Assembly: GCA_947477565.1 (NCBI GenBank)
Contig: CANJUR010000057.1
Location: forward strand, 1 to 32,011
Direction of reading: 5' to 3'
Length of the DNA: 32,011 nucleotides
Origin: Deltaproteobacteria bacterium
GTDB lineage: Bacteria; Myxococcota_A; Polyangia; Polyangiales; Ga0077539
The stretch's first letter is position 1; each line of letters starts with the position of its first letter. The translations under genes and the position numbers were made by a program. This document shows positions 1 through 10,245 of this stretch, piece by piece. The notes below the pieces were generated by a model. The model did not search any database and had not been told where the DNA came from. It was given only the letters and a program-made list of their open reading frames with translations.

Positions 1-147
1 CGGGTTGGGAGAGTGCCGCAGCGGGTTGGGAGAGTGCCGCAGCGGGTTGGGAGAGTGCCGCAGCGGGTTGGGAGAGTGCCGCAGCGGGTCGGGAGAGTGC
101 CGCAGTGGGTTGGGAGAGTGCCGCAGCGGGTTGGGAGAGTGCCGCCG
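1..147. repeat. 21-bp tandem repeat array, 7 units
   Basis: Seven head-to-tail copies of a 21-bp unit (CGGGTTGGGAGAGTGCCGCA plus G). Units five, six and seven each carry one or two substitutions and the rest are identical. The array starts at base 1, so it probably continues outside the window. The unit length is a multiple of three, so an open frame runs through it (repeating V-G-R-V-P-Q-R), but nothing downstream suggests it is translated. It ends about 180 bp before the glycoside hydrolase start. Confidence 0.95.
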
Positions 148-173
148 TTGCTGCTCACCCCACCCATCCGCCT

Positions 174-268
174 GAGACTCGGAGTACGTCGCAGCGTCTT
201 CGGTGCCCGTCGGGCTAAAGCCCGTGGCACCCCCGGCACAAGGGGCGTCTTCGCGTACTCCGAACCTC
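174..268. repeat. Nested palindromic REP-like element
   Basis: The outer arms CGGAGTACG (180-188) and CGTACTCCG (254-262) are perfect inverted repeats, with partial matching outwards to 174 and 268. Inside lies a hairpin with GGTGCC/GGCACC arms (202-207, 226-231) around CGGGC-TAAA-GCCCG (211-224). The 9-mer GCGTCTTCG occurs as a direct repeat at 194-202 and 245-253, on either side of the inner hairpin. Small GC-rich intergenic palindromes of this kind are typical of REP-type elements mobilised by Tnp_REP (RAYT) proteins. No such transposase is in the window, so the assignment is inference. Confidence 0.6.
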
Positions 269-325
269 AGAGCATCCGCATCGGGCCTTGCACCCGATCG
301 CGCTCCCGGTGGACGATTGTCGGTG

Positions 326-2164
326 ATGCACACCAGGGTACGGCGCGGGGCAGCGGAGATTGACGGTGGCGGCGCGGAGTTTGTCCTCTGGGCACCGTCC
401 TACGGCAACGTGCAGATCGAGGGCGTCGATGTCCGCGCGGAGGGCCTCACTGCGCCGGTGCTCCACGCCCAACTCACCCCCGATGGGCACTGGGTCGCCC
501 GCGGAACCACCCTCGCTCCGAAGGTCATCTACGACTACGAGGTGCGCGCCAGGGTGCTCTCCACCGGGCGTCGCTTCACCCGCATCGTGAGCGATCCGTA
601 TGCGCGCGAGGTGCACCGGGACTTCCGCTCCATCCTGGCGACGGGACCGATGCCGCGCGTCGAGCCCTTCGTGCGCCCGGCGCTGCGCGACCTGCTCATC
701 TACGAGCTTCACGTCTACAACTTCACCGCGGAAGATCCGTCCGTCCGCGGCGCAGTCCGCGGCACCTACGCGGGCGTGATCGCGAAGCTTCCGCACCTGC
801 GTTCGCTTGGGGTCAACGCCATCGAGTTGATGCCCGTGTTCGACTACTCCGACCCGTGGCAGGTGGGCGTCCGGTGGAATTACATCACCGCTTGCCACCT
901 CTGCGCACCGCACCGCGGATACGCCGCGGAGGGGGACGAGGGGCGTCGGGAGTTCATCGAGTTGGTCAACGCCTGCCATGCGGCGGGCATGGCGGTGCTC
1001 GTGGACGCGGTCTTCAACCAGGTGTCGCGGCGCTTCTCCTACGCGCGCATCTACGACCCGCGGGAAGACCCGCGCGGCGCACCGGACTGCCGCAACAACC
1101 CCTTGCTGGGCAACTTTGGCGGAACCGATCCCAACCCCGGCTCGGAGCCCTACCGCGACAAGGACTGGGGCGGCGTGGACCTGGACTACGCCCGCCCGGC
1201 GGCGATGGGCTTCGTGCGCGACGTGATGGCAGTGTGGTTTGACGAGCTTGGCATCGACGGGATGCGCTTCGACCACACGCTCGGCTTCTACCACTGGAAG
1301 GATCAGACCCTCGGCGCAGGGGCCGCCGCGGTGGCTGCGCAGGAGATCGGTGGGGAGGGCAGCTACCGCATCGCGGAGCACTTCTCCAACGACCAGAACG
1401 AGCTCGAGTTGTTGAAGGACTCGGCGTTCAACTCGATGTGGGCCAAGGGGTTTTACTACGCGGTGGACGACGCGCTGCACGACCGCGGGTTGGCGCACCT
1501 CGAGTACCGGATGAACGTCCGTGCGCAGGGTTTCCCCGACGAGAAGCCGCCGACGGTGTTTCTCGACAACCACGACGACGAGCGCCTCTCCAACCGCGGG
1601 GCGAAGCCGTGGTGGCGCATCCAGCCGCCGACCATTGCGTTGCTCACGCACCCCGGCGTCCCGATGCTTTACATGGGCTGCGAGTACGCCGAGGACGACC
1701 GCACGCGCTTCGCCTCCGGGCTTCCGCGGGAGCTCAACCCCCTCGACTGGGCGCAGACCGAGGCGACGGCGCCGCTGCTGCGGCTGCACCGGGCGCTGGG
1801 GTTTCTGCGGCGGCGGGTGCCTGCCCTGCGCGGCGCTGAAATGATTCCGCTATGGCGTCACGAGGCCGAGCGGGTGCTGGTCTACGGGCGCGGCGAGGAG
1901 GAAGCCACGGTGATCATCGCGCTCAACTTCCACGAGGAGGCGCAGAGCGTGCGGGTGCCTGCGCCGGGGGGAGACGGCGAGTGGCATGAGTTCTTGTTCA
2001 ACTTGAAGTTCATGGCCCACCAGGGCGCGATGAAGTTTCACGGGAGCGACGGGATCATCTACGACCGCGTGCTCGTCCCTGGTTCTTACGCCCACATCTA
2101 CTGCCGCGAGCGCGTCTGGACCGACCGCGAATGGACCGACCTCTTCGCCCTCGACCGCACCTGA
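326..2164 (+). CDS. GH13 alpha-amylase-family glycoside hydrolase with N-terminal CBM48/E-set domain
   Basis: This is a 612-aa alpha-glucan-active enzyme of the retaining GH13 clan, related to branching and debranching enzymes. Residues 1-130 form an immunoglobulin-like CBM48/E-set module (FVLWAPSYGNVQIEG) and the (beta/alpha)8 barrel follows. The catalytic residues can be placed: nucleophile D316 in GMRFDHT, acid/base E351 in RIAEHF, and transition-state residue D417 in FLDNHDDER. Conserved region I is the degenerate LVDAVFNQV. No signal peptide is seen, so it is probably cytoplasmic glycogen or maltooligosaccharide metabolism. The exact reaction (branching, debranching or hydrolysis) cannot be read from motifs. 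I chose ATG 326 because homology begins just after it and the frame upstream runs into the REP-like palindrome; GTG 323 is equally possible. No clear Shine-Dalgarno is present. Confidence 0.88.
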   Translation: MHTRVRRGAAEIDGGGAEFVLWAPSYGNVQIEGVDVRAEGLTAPVLHAQLTPDGHWVARGTTLAPKVIYDYEVRARVLSTGRRFTRIVSDPYAREVHRDFRSILATGPMPRVEPFVRPALRDLLIYELHVYNFTAEDPSVRGAVRGTYAGVIAKLPHLRSLGVNAIELMPVFDYSDPWQVGVRWNYITACHLCAPHRGYAAEGDEGRREFIELVNACHAAGMAVLVDAVFNQVSRRFSYARIYDPREDPRGAPDCRNNPLLGNFGGTDPNPGSEPYRDKDWGGVDLDYARPAAMGFVRDVMAVWFDELGIDGMRFDHTLGFYHWKDQTLGAGAAAVAAQEIGGEGSYRIAEHFSNDQNELELLKDSAFNSMWAKGFYYAVDDALHDRGLAHLEYRMNVRAQGFPDEKPPTVFLDNHDDERLSNRGAKPWWRIQPPTIALLTHPGVPMLYMGCEYAEDDRTRFASGLPRELNPLDWAQTEATAPLLRLHRALGFLRRRVPALRGAEMIPLWRHEAERVLVYGRGEEEATVIIALNFHEEAQSVRVPAPGGDGEWHEFLFNLKFMAHQGAMKFHGSDGIIYDRVLVPGSYAHIYCRERVWTDREWTDLFALDRT

Positions 2165-2216
2165 TTGTTTCGCCCCCTTCCATTCCGGCATCGCGCTCGT
2201 TGGGTTGGAAAGATCG

Positions 2217-2246
2217 TTGACGAGGTGTGCTCGATCGCGTTTCTAT
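2217..2246 (+). promoter_or_regulatory. Candidate sigma70-like promoter for the pyrimidine cluster
   Basis: TTGACG (2217-2222) is followed after 18 nt by TTCTAT (2241-2246), with TATAAG overlapping at 2244-2249. It lies 52 bp before preT in the only sizeable gap ahead of the cluster. The match is weak and rests on sequence alone. Confidence 0.25.
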
Positions 2247-2297
2247 AAGTGCCTCCCGCGCCGCCGGGCTCATGGGGCGCACCACACTTGAGGGACG

Positions 2298-3614
2298 ATG
2301 ATCAGCACACCGCTTGATCCAGACCGCGCCGAGTCGGTCTTCGCCGATTTCAAAGGCGAGTACACCCGGGAGCAGGCCACGCTTGAAGCGAGCCGCTGCC
2401 TTTATTGTTCTGATGCTCCGTGCGTGAAGGCTTGCCCCACGCACATCGACATCCCGCAGTTCATCCGGAAGATCGCGACGGGCAATCTGAAGGGGTCTGC
2501 CCGCACCATCTTCGACGCCAACATCCTTGGGATGTCTTGCGCGCGGGTGTGCCCGGTCGAGACGCTCTGCGTGGGCGACTGCGTCTACAACCTGATGCAC
2601 GTCCCGCCCATCCAGATCGGCAAGCTGCAGCGCTTCGCGACGGACCACGCGTACGCCGAGCAGTGGCGCTTCTTCGAGGCGGGCGCGGACACGGGCAAGA
2701 CCGTGGCGCTTCTCGGCGCTGGTCCGGCGAGCCTGGCGTGCGCGCACGAGCTTCGTCGGCGCGGCCACGGATGCACGGTGTACGAGAAGCGCGGCGTGGT
2801 CGGCGGTCTCAACTCCACCGGGGTTGCGCCGTACAAGATGAAGGCCGACCGCGCGGCGGACGAGGTCGAGTGGGTGCTCGGCATCGGCGGCATCGACGTG
2901 GTGACGGGCGTCACGGTGGGCGAGCAGGTGTCCTTTCAGGAGCTGGAGGCCCGGCACGACGCGGTATTTCTGGGCATGGGTCTTGGGTCGGACACGAATC
3001 TGCGGGTGCCTGGGGAAGACCTGCCGGGTGTTCGCGGCGCGGTGGACTTCATCGAGGAGATGAAGGGCTCGCGGCTGAGCCTGGCGGGCGTGCGGCGCGC
3101 GGTCATCGTGGGCGGCGGCAACACGGCGCTGGACGCGGTTCGCGAGGTGAAGGGCCTCGGGGTAACGGACGTGGTGATGCTCTATCGTGGCGACGAGGCG
3201 GCGATGAGCGGGTACCAGCACGAGTGGGCGGCGGCGAAGGTCGAAGGGGTGCGGGCGGAGTGGCGTGGCGTCGCGGTGGGCTTCGAGGCGGGCGCTGACG
3301 GGCGTGTGGCGCGGGTGCTCTGCCAGCGGCTGGACGAGCGGCGGCAGCCGATCGCGGGGGAGACGTTTACGCTGGCGGCGGAGTTGGTTCTGGTTGCGAT
3401 TGGGCAATCGAAGCTCGGGGCACTGGTGGGATCGCTGAGTGGGATTGAAGTGTCGAGTGGGCGGGTAGTGACTGACGAGCACGGGGCCACCGGGCGTCGC
3501 GGGTATTTCGCCGGCGGCGACTGTCGCAACGGCGGCAAGGAAGTGGTCAACGCGGCGGCCGAGGGCAAGGCTGCGGCGCAGGCGATTCACGCATATCTGA
3601 CGGGAGGGCTGTGA
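2298..3614 (+). CDS. preT: NAD-dependent dihydropyrimidine dehydrogenase, FAD/Fe-S subunit PreT
   Basis: This subunit takes electrons from NAD(P)H through FAD and passes them via [4Fe-4S] clusters to PreA, which reduces uracil and thymine. The 438-aa protein is like the N-terminal half of mammalian dihydropyrimidine dehydrogenase. It opens with a Cys-rich Fe-S domain (C34, C37, C42, C46, then C81, C85, C91, C95). The FAD-binding GAGPAS follows at 140-145, and the nucleotide-binding GGGNTALDA starts at about 272. The C-terminal YFAGGDC is the second flavin contact. The ATG at 2298 is preceded by GAGGGA. Its TGA stop overlaps the preA ATG by one base, which suggests 1:1 translation of the two subunits. 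First gene of the pyrimidine catabolic cluster. Confidence 0.95.
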   Translation: MISTPLDPDRAESVFADFKGEYTREQATLEASRCLYCSDAPCVKACPTHIDIPQFIRKIATGNLKGSARTIFDANILGMSCARVCPVETLCVGDCVYNLMHVPPIQIGKLQRFATDHAYAEQWRFFEAGADTGKTVALLGAGPASLACAHELRRRGHGCTVYEKRGVVGGLNSTGVAPYKMKADRAADEVEWVLGIGGIDVVTGVTVGEQVSFQELEARHDAVFLGMGLGSDTNLRVPGEDLPGVRGAVDFIEEMKGSRLSLAGVRRAVIVGGGNTALDAVREVKGLGVTDVVMLYRGDEAAMSGYQHEWAAAKVEGVRAEWRGVAVGFEAGADGRVARVLCQRLDERRQPIAGETFTLAAELVLVAIGQSKLGALVGSLSGIEVSSGRVVTDEHGATGRRGYFAGGDCRNGGKEVVNAAAEGKAAAQAIHAYLTGGL

Positions 3615-4885
3615 TGCCTGATCTGAGCACGAATTGTGGCGGCATCCGTTCACCGAATCCTTTCTGGCTGGCCTCCGCGCCTCCGGCCAACTCTGGCGGA
3701 CAGGTGCAGCGGGCCTTCGACGCGGGCTGGGGCGGGGCGGTGTGGAAGACCCTCGGGCAGCCGATTCAAAACGTGTCGAGCCGGTTTGGGGCGCACAGCG
3801 TTTCGGGTGCGCGGGCGGTGGGATTCAACAACATCGAGTTGATTACCGATCGCTCATTGGAGATCAACTTCCGCGAGATCTACGACACGAAGAAGAAGTA
3901 TCCGAAAAACGCGGTGATTGTGTCGCTGATGGTGGAGACCCGTCAGGAGTGGCAGGATTTCATCAAGCGCTCGGTGGACACCGGGGCGGACGGGTTGGAG
4001 CTCAACTTTGGTTGTCCGCACGGGATGTGCGAGCGCGGCATGGGTTCGGCCGTGGGTCAGGAGCCGAAGGTCAACCAGGAGATCACTTCCTGGGCGGTGG
4101 AGTATTCGTCCATTCCGGTGTTGGTGAAGCTGACGCCCAACGTGTCGGACATTGTTCCGCACGGGCTGGCGGCGAAGCGGGGCGGGGCGCACGGGGTGTC
4201 GCTCATCAACACCATCAAGAGCATCATCTCCGTGGACATCGACCGGTTTGTGCCGGAGCCGCGGGTAGACGGTCTGAGCACCAACGGCGGGTACTGCGGT
4301 CAGGCGGTGAAGCCCATTGCGATGCACATGGTGGCGGCGCTGGCGCGTGAAGAGGGCTTCCGACTGCCTATCAGTGGCATTGGTGGAATCTCCAATTGGC
4401 GTGACGCGGTGGAGTTTATTCTATTGGGATCAAGCTCGGTGCAGGTGTGCACGGAGGTGATGTTGCGCGGGTTTCGCGTCGTGGAGGACATGATCGAGGG
4501 CCTGGACGAGTACATGCGCACGCATGGGTTTGCCAACCTCGATGCGATGATCGGCAAGGCGGTTCCGCGGTATTCGGACTGGGGCAATCTCGATCTTAAC
4601 TACGAGACTGTGGCGAAGATCGATCCGGCGCTCTGCATTGGCTGCAACAAGTGCATGATTGCGTGCGAGGACGGCGCGCACCAGTGCATTCACCCGAACC
4701 CCACCGGGGCGCGGATGCCGGTGGTGGATGAGAGCGAGTGCGTGGGCTGCAACCTGTGCCAGATCGTGTGCCCGGTGGAGGGTTGCATTGACATGGTGAA
4801 GGTAGACAACGGCTTCGCTCCCTCAAGCTGGAACCAGTTTGTCGAGGAGGGCCGCGTGCTTCGTCCGAAGAAGGGCGCGCACTGA
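3614..4885 (+). CDS. preA: NAD-dependent dihydropyrimidine dehydrogenase, catalytic subunit PreA
   Basis: This 423-aa FMN subunit reduces uracil/thymine to the 5,6-dihydro form. A dihydroorotate dehydrogenase-like barrel fills residues 1-330, with the substrate/FMN loop NFGCPHGM (131-138) and the phosphate-binding segment SGIGGISNW (254-262). Two C-terminal CxxCxxCxxxC ferredoxin motifs follow (C341-C351, C376-C386). The loop that carries the catalytic Cys in mammalian enzyme (ACGQ) reads SAVGQ here, with Val147 at that place and an extra Cys139 nearby. The start at 3614 overlaps the preT stop (TGATG), with GGGAGGG 5 nt upstream. A GTG at 3611 in the same frame is the alternative. It forms a complex with PreT. 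Confidence 0.95.
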   Translation: MPDLSTNCGGIRSPNPFWLASAPPANSGGQVQRAFDAGWGGAVWKTLGQPIQNVSSRFGAHSVSGARAVGFNNIELITDRSLEINFREIYDTKKKYPKNAVIVSLMVETRQEWQDFIKRSVDTGADGLELNFGCPHGMCERGMGSAVGQEPKVNQEITSWAVEYSSIPVLVKLTPNVSDIVPHGLAAKRGGAHGVSLINTIKSIISVDIDRFVPEPRVDGLSTNGGYCGQAVKPIAMHMVAALAREEGFRLPISGIGGISNWRDAVEFILLGSSSVQVCTEVMLRGFRVVEDMIEGLDEYMRTHGFANLDAMIGKAVPRYSDWGNLDLNYETVAKIDPALCIGCNKCMIACEDGAHQCIHPNPTGARMPVVDESECVGCNLCQIVCPVEGCIDMVKVDNGFAPSSWNQFVEEGRVLRPKKGAH

Positions 4886-4919
4886 TTCTTTCGTATCGGC
4901 GGAGCAGAGGAGTTCATCG

Positions 4920-5795
4920 ATGACGGCAAAGAGCAAGAACGTGCGCTGCGGGTTGATTCAGTGCAGCAATCCCATCAATGACGAGAGCCGCCCGGTGGCG
5001 GAGATTCAGCAGGCGATGTACGAGAAGCACATTCCGTTCATCGAAGAGGCGGGGAAGAAGGGAGTGCAGATTCTCTGTCTGCAAGAGATCTTCAATGGTC
5101 CATACTTCTGCCCGAGCCAGGATCCGCGGTGGTACGAGGCGACGGAGTCTGTCCCGGGGCCGACCACCGAGGCGCTGTCGGTGTATGCGAAGAAGTACGC
5201 AATGGTGATCATCGTCCCTATCTACGAGAAGGCGATGGCGGGGGTGTTCTACAACACCGCGGCGGTGATTGACGCGGACGGGTCGTACCTTGGCAAGTAC
5301 CGCAAGCAGCACATTCCGCAGGTTGGCGGGTTCTGGGAGAAGTTCTTCTTCAAGCCTGGCAATGGCGGTTATCCCGTGTTCGAGACGCGCTACGCGAAGG
5401 TGGGCGTGTACATCTGTTATGATCGGCACTTCCCCGAGGGGGCGCGGTGTCTTGGGCTCAACGGCGCGGAGATTGTGTTCAATCCGTCGGCCACGGTGGC
5501 GGGGATGTCGCAATACCTCTGGAAGATCGAGCAGCCTGCGCATGCGGTCGCCAATGGGTACTTCGTCGGTGCCATCAACCGCGTCGGCACCGAAGCCCCG
5601 TGGAACATCGGGAAGTTCTATGGTTCGAGCTACTTCGTAAACCCGCGCGGGGAGACGCTGGTGCAGGGCTCCGAGGACAACGACGAGCTTGTCGTCGCGG
5701 ACCTCGACCTCAACGTCATCGACCAGGTGCGTTCGACGTGGCAGTTCTTCCGCGACCGTCGGCCGGACGCCTACGACGAGATCGTCGAACCCTGA
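4920..5795 (+). CDS. Beta-ureidopropionase (N-carbamoyl-beta-alanine amidohydrolase)
   Basis: Nitrilase-superfamily amidase that hydrolyses N-carbamoyl-beta-alanine to beta-alanine, CO2 and NH3, the third step of reductive pyrimidine breakdown. The 291-aa protein shows the Glu-Lys-Cys triad: E56 in CLQEIFNGP, K129 in YRKQHIPQ and C166 in YICYDRHFPEG. Length and motifs are those of the beta-ureidopropionase/carbamoylputrescine amidase branch. Its position between preTA and dihydropyrimidinase decides for the former. ATG 4920 has a strong AGAGGAG 7 nt upstream. The longer in-frame extension to 4839 overlaps preA and looks non-homologous. An 8-bp hairpin sits between this gene and the next. Confidence 0.93.
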   Translation: MTAKSKNVRCGLIQCSNPINDESRPVAEIQQAMYEKHIPFIEEAGKKGVQILCLQEIFNGPYFCPSQDPRWYEATESVPGPTTEALSVYAKKYAMVIIVPIYEKAMAGVFYNTAAVIDADGSYLGKYRKQHIPQVGGFWEKFFFKPGNGGYPVFETRYAKVGVYICYDRHFPEGARCLGLNGAEIVFNPSATVAGMSQYLWKIEQPAHAVANGYFVGAINRVGTEAPWNIGKFYGSSYFVNPRGETLVQGSEDNDELVVADLDLNVIDQVRSTWQFFRDRRPDAYDEIVEP

Positions 5796-7322
<1,527 letters not shown>

Positions 7323-7371
7323 GCATTGAAGAGTCGCAGAGCGAGATAGTTCACAGGAGAGACGACTGACC

Positions 7372-8862
7372 ATGAATATGCATTTTCCCGCCACCGGGTA
7401 TGAGTTCACCACCTACGTTCCGGCGCTCAACTGGATTGATGGAAAGTGGGCCGAGTCTACGGAGAAGCACGGCGAGCTCGAGGTGATCAATCCCCGGCAT
7501 GGCAAGGCCATGTCGCGGGTGGTGATGTCCGGCGCCGCGGACGTCGACGCGGCGGTGCGCTCCGGCGAGAAGGCGTTTGCGACCTGGAAGGACTGGCCTC
7601 TTCGCGAGCGCGCGCACGTCATGTATCGGCTGCGCGACCTGATGGTGAAGCACATCGACGAGCTTTCGTGGCTTCTTTCGCACGAGAACGGCAAGGTTTT
7701 CTCCGAGGCAAAGGCCGAAGTCGAGAAGGGCATCGAGTGCATTGAATACGGTTGCTCGCTGCCCAACCTCGCCTCGGGCAATCAGCTTGAAGTGAGCCGC
7801 GGGGTGGCGTGCGAGATGGTCTATGAGCCACTCGGCGTCGTGGCGGGCGTGACCCCGTTCAACTTCCCCAATATGGTTCCGTTTTGGATGATTCCGCAGG
7901 CGCTGGTGGGCGGCAATGTGTTTATCCTGAAGCCGAGCGAGCAGGTGCCTCTGTCGTCGCTGCGCATCGCCGAGATGCTCAAGCTGGCGGGTTTGCCTGA
8001 TGGCGTGTTCAATATCGTTCAGGGCGGCCGCGAGGTGGTCGAGGCGCTGTGTGATCACCCGCGCATCAAGGCGCTGGCCTTCGTCGGGTCCACCAAAGTC
8101 GCAAAGCTGGTGTACGGACGGGCCTGCGCGACGGGCAAGCGCGCTCTCTGCCTCGGCGGCGCGAAAAACCACCTCTTCGTGGTGCCCGACGCGGACATGA
8201 ACCTCACTGCGGAGAACGTGATGGCCTCCTTCACGGGCTGCGCGGGACAGCGTTGCATGGCGGCGAGCGTGCTGCTGGCGGTGGGCGAGGTGGACCACAT
8301 CATCGACGCGGTGGTGCAGCGCGCGAAGGGCATGAAGTTGGGCACGGAGATGGGCCCGGTGACCACCCTCGCGGCGGCCGAGCGCATCACGCGCTACATC
8401 GATCAGGCCGAGAAGATGGGGGCAAAGGTGCTTGTCGATGGCCGCGGGCAGCGCGCGACGGAAGGCGGTTACTGGATCGGGCCGACGGTGCTCGACCACG
8501 TCACGATGGAGATGCCCGCGGCGGCAGAGGAGATCTTTGGTCCGGTGTTGTCGATTGTGCGAGTGCCCAATATCGACAAGGCGCTGGAGATCGAGAACAA
8601 GAGCCCCTACGGCAACGCGGCCTCAGTCTACACGACCAGCGGCGATGTGGCGCGGCGGGTGATGGACAACGTCGAGGCCGGGATGTGCGGCGTCAACGTG
8701 GGCGTTCCGGTGCCGCGCGAGCCCTTCGGCTTCGGCGGCTGGAACGACTCGGCCTTCGGACAGGGCAACCTCACCGGGTGGGATGGATACCGGTTCTGGA
8801 CGCGGCAGCGGAAGATCACCAGCAAGTGGTCACTCCAGAAGGACGCCACATGGATGTCGTGA
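7372..8862 (+). CDS. mmsA: CoA-acylating (methyl)malonate-semialdehyde dehydrogenase
   Basis: Aldehyde dehydrogenase-fold enzyme (496 aa) that converts malonate semialdehyde to acetyl-CoA, or methylmalonate semialdehyde to propionyl-CoA, with NAD and CoA. The catalytic cysteine is C295 in GCAGQRCMA, and the Rossmann motif FVGSTK starts at about 237. LGGAKNH has Asn where hydrolytic ALDHs keep a general-base Glu, which is characteristic of the CoA-dependent MmsA/IolA group. In this cluster it would remove the semialdehyde formed by the downstream aminotransferase. It could also serve valine or inositol breakdown. AGGAGA lies 11 nt before ATG 7372. Confidence 0.93.
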   Translation: MNMHFPATGYEFTTYVPALNWIDGKWAESTEKHGELEVINPRHGKAMSRVVMSGAADVDAAVRSGEKAFATWKDWPLRERAHVMYRLRDLMVKHIDELSWLLSHENGKVFSEAKAEVEKGIECIEYGCSLPNLASGNQLEVSRGVACEMVYEPLGVVAGVTPFNFPNMVPFWMIPQALVGGNVFILKPSEQVPLSSLRIAEMLKLAGLPDGVFNIVQGGREVVEALCDHPRIKALAFVGSTKVAKLVYGRACATGKRALCLGGAKNHLFVVPDADMNLTAENVMASFTGCAGQRCMAASVLLAVGEVDHIIDAVVQRAKGMKLGTEMGPVTTLAAAERITRYIDQAEKMGAKVLVDGRGQRATEGGYWIGPTVLDHVTMEMPAAAEEIFGPVLSIVRVPNIDKALEIENKSPYGNAASVYTTSGDVARRVMDNVEAGMCGVNVGVPVPREPFGFGGWNDSAFGQGNLTGWDGYRFWTRQRKITSKWSLQKDATWMS

Positions 8863-8890
8863 TTGGGACATAGAAGGACCAAAGACTCCA

Positions 8891-10213
8891 ATGATGGAAT
8901 CAAAAGAGATGATCGAGGCGTGTCTCCGGCACAGCCTCTACTCCTGGTCGGCGAACGGGAAGATCAACCCTTTGCCGGTGGCGCGCGCCGAGGGCCTGTA
9001 CCTGTACACACCGGAGGGCAAGCGCATCCTGGACTTCAACAGTCAGCTTATGAGCGTCAACATCGGCCACGGTCACCCGAAGGTGATCAAGGCCATGAAG
9101 GACCAACTCGACACCCTTATCTTCTCATATCCCGGGACGGCGACGGAGGTGCGCGCTCGGCTCAGCCTGAAGCTGGCGGCGATTGTCCCCGGCGATCTCA
9201 ACGTGTTCTTCTATGCGCTGGGCGGCGCCGAGGCGAACGAGAACGCCATCCGTGCGGCGCGGCAGTACACCGGTCGATTCAAGATCCTGAGTCGATATCG
9301 GAGCTACCACGGCGGCACCAACGCGATGCTGCAACTGACGGGTGATCCGCGGCGCTGGGCAAACGAGCCTGGGATGCCCGGAGTGATTCGGGTGATGGAC
9401 CCGCACCCGTACACGTACAGCTTTGGCGACAACGAGGAGGAGGTTGTGAAAAACAACCTGACCTACCTCGAAGAGGTCATCATGTACGAAGGGCCGCAGA
9501 CCATCGCGGCCATGGTCATCGAGACGGTGACGGGCTCGAATGGCATCTTGCCGCCGCCGAAGGGCTACCTCCAGGGGCTGCGCGCGCTGCTCGACAAGTA
9601 CGGAATCCTACTGATCTGCGATGAGGTCATGTGCGGCTGGGGACGGACGGGTAAGCTCTTTGCGTTCGAGCACGCGGGCATCATTCCGGACATCGTCACC
9701 ATGGCGAAGGGATTGACCAGTAGCTACTTCCCACTCGGCGTGATGGCGATGCGCGACAAGATCGCGGCGCACTTCAAAGACAACGTGTTCTGGGGCGGAC
9801 TGACGTACAACGCGCACCCGGTGGGGCTCGCGACGGCGCTCGCGGTCATCGAGGTGTTGGAAGAAGAGAACCTCGTCGAAAACAGCGCCCGCATGGGCGA
9901 GGTGATGCGCGTCCACATGGAGGCGATGAAGGCGAAGCACCGCTCCGTCGGGGCCGTGCGCAGCATCGGTCTCTTCGGCATCGTGGAGATCGTCAAGAAC
10001 ACCAGGGGCGACCGCATCGCACCGTACAACGGGTCTCACCCGGCGATGGGGGCGCTGGCGAAATTCCTCTTGGATAACGGGCTGTTCACCATCTTCCGAT
10101 GGGACAATTTCATGTGCAATCCGCCGTTGACCATCGATGAGGCCACCCTGAAGGAGGCCTTCGAGATCATCGACCGCGGACTCGAGATTACCGACGCGGT
10201 GTTTGAAGAGTAG
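8891..10213 (+). CDS. Class III aminotransferase, probable beta-alanine (omega-amino acid) transaminase
   Basis: PLP-dependent fold-type I, class III aminotransferase of 440 aa. PLP contacts are D244 in CDEVMCGWGRTG and Schiff-base K273 in TMAKGLTSSY. The N-terminal half contains the usual phosphate-binding GGAEANE (111-117). The class covers beta-alanine, taurine, omega-amino acid:pyruvate and 4-aminobutyrate transaminases, and motifs alone do not fix the substrate. Lying at the end of a pyrimidine catabolic cluster directly after mmsA, it most likely converts beta-alanine (or 3-aminoisobutyrate) to the semialdehyde that MmsA consumes. Tandem ATGs at 8891 and 8894 follow GAAGGA at 8873-8878. 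The reading frame upstream of 8891 is antisense-like and excluded. Confidence 0.88.
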   Translation: MMESKEMIEACLRHSLYSWSANGKINPLPVARAEGLYLYTPEGKRILDFNSQLMSVNIGHGHPKVIKAMKDQLDTLIFSYPGTATEVRARLSLKLAAIVPGDLNVFFYALGGAEANENAIRAARQYTGRFKILSRYRSYHGGTNAMLQLTGDPRRWANEPGMPGVIRVMDPHPYTYSFGDNEEEVVKNNLTYLEEVIMYEGPQTIAAMVIETVTGSNGILPPPKGYLQGLRALLDKYGILLICDEVMCGWGRTGKLFAFEHAGIIPDIVTMAKGLTSSYFPLGVMAMRDKIAAHFKDNVFWGGLTYNAHPVGLATALAVIEVLEEENLVENSARMGEVMRVHMEAMKAKHRSVGAVRSIGLFGIVEIVKNTRGDRIAPYNGSHPAMGALAKFLLDNGLFTIFRWDNFMCNPPLTIDEATLKEAFEIIDRGLEITDAVFEE

Positions 10214-10233
10214 GCCTCCGCACGGGGGAGGCC
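10213..10233 (+). terminator. Possible terminator after the pyrimidine cluster
   Basis: A perfect 7-bp stem GGCCTCC/GGAGGCC with a 7-nt loop begins at the last base of the aminotransferase stop codon. It is GC-rich and well placed but has no following T-run, so intrinsic termination is uncertain. Confidence 0.4.
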
Positions 10234-10245
10234 GCCGCCCCATGA

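Noticed and set aside
1..147. CRISPR array
   Set aside because: The repeats are directly adjacent with no spacers.
13..363. Open frame running through the 21-bp repeats
   Set aside because: It exists because the unit length is divisible by three. After the array the translation is Arg-rich and crosses the palindrome, with no start signal or homology.
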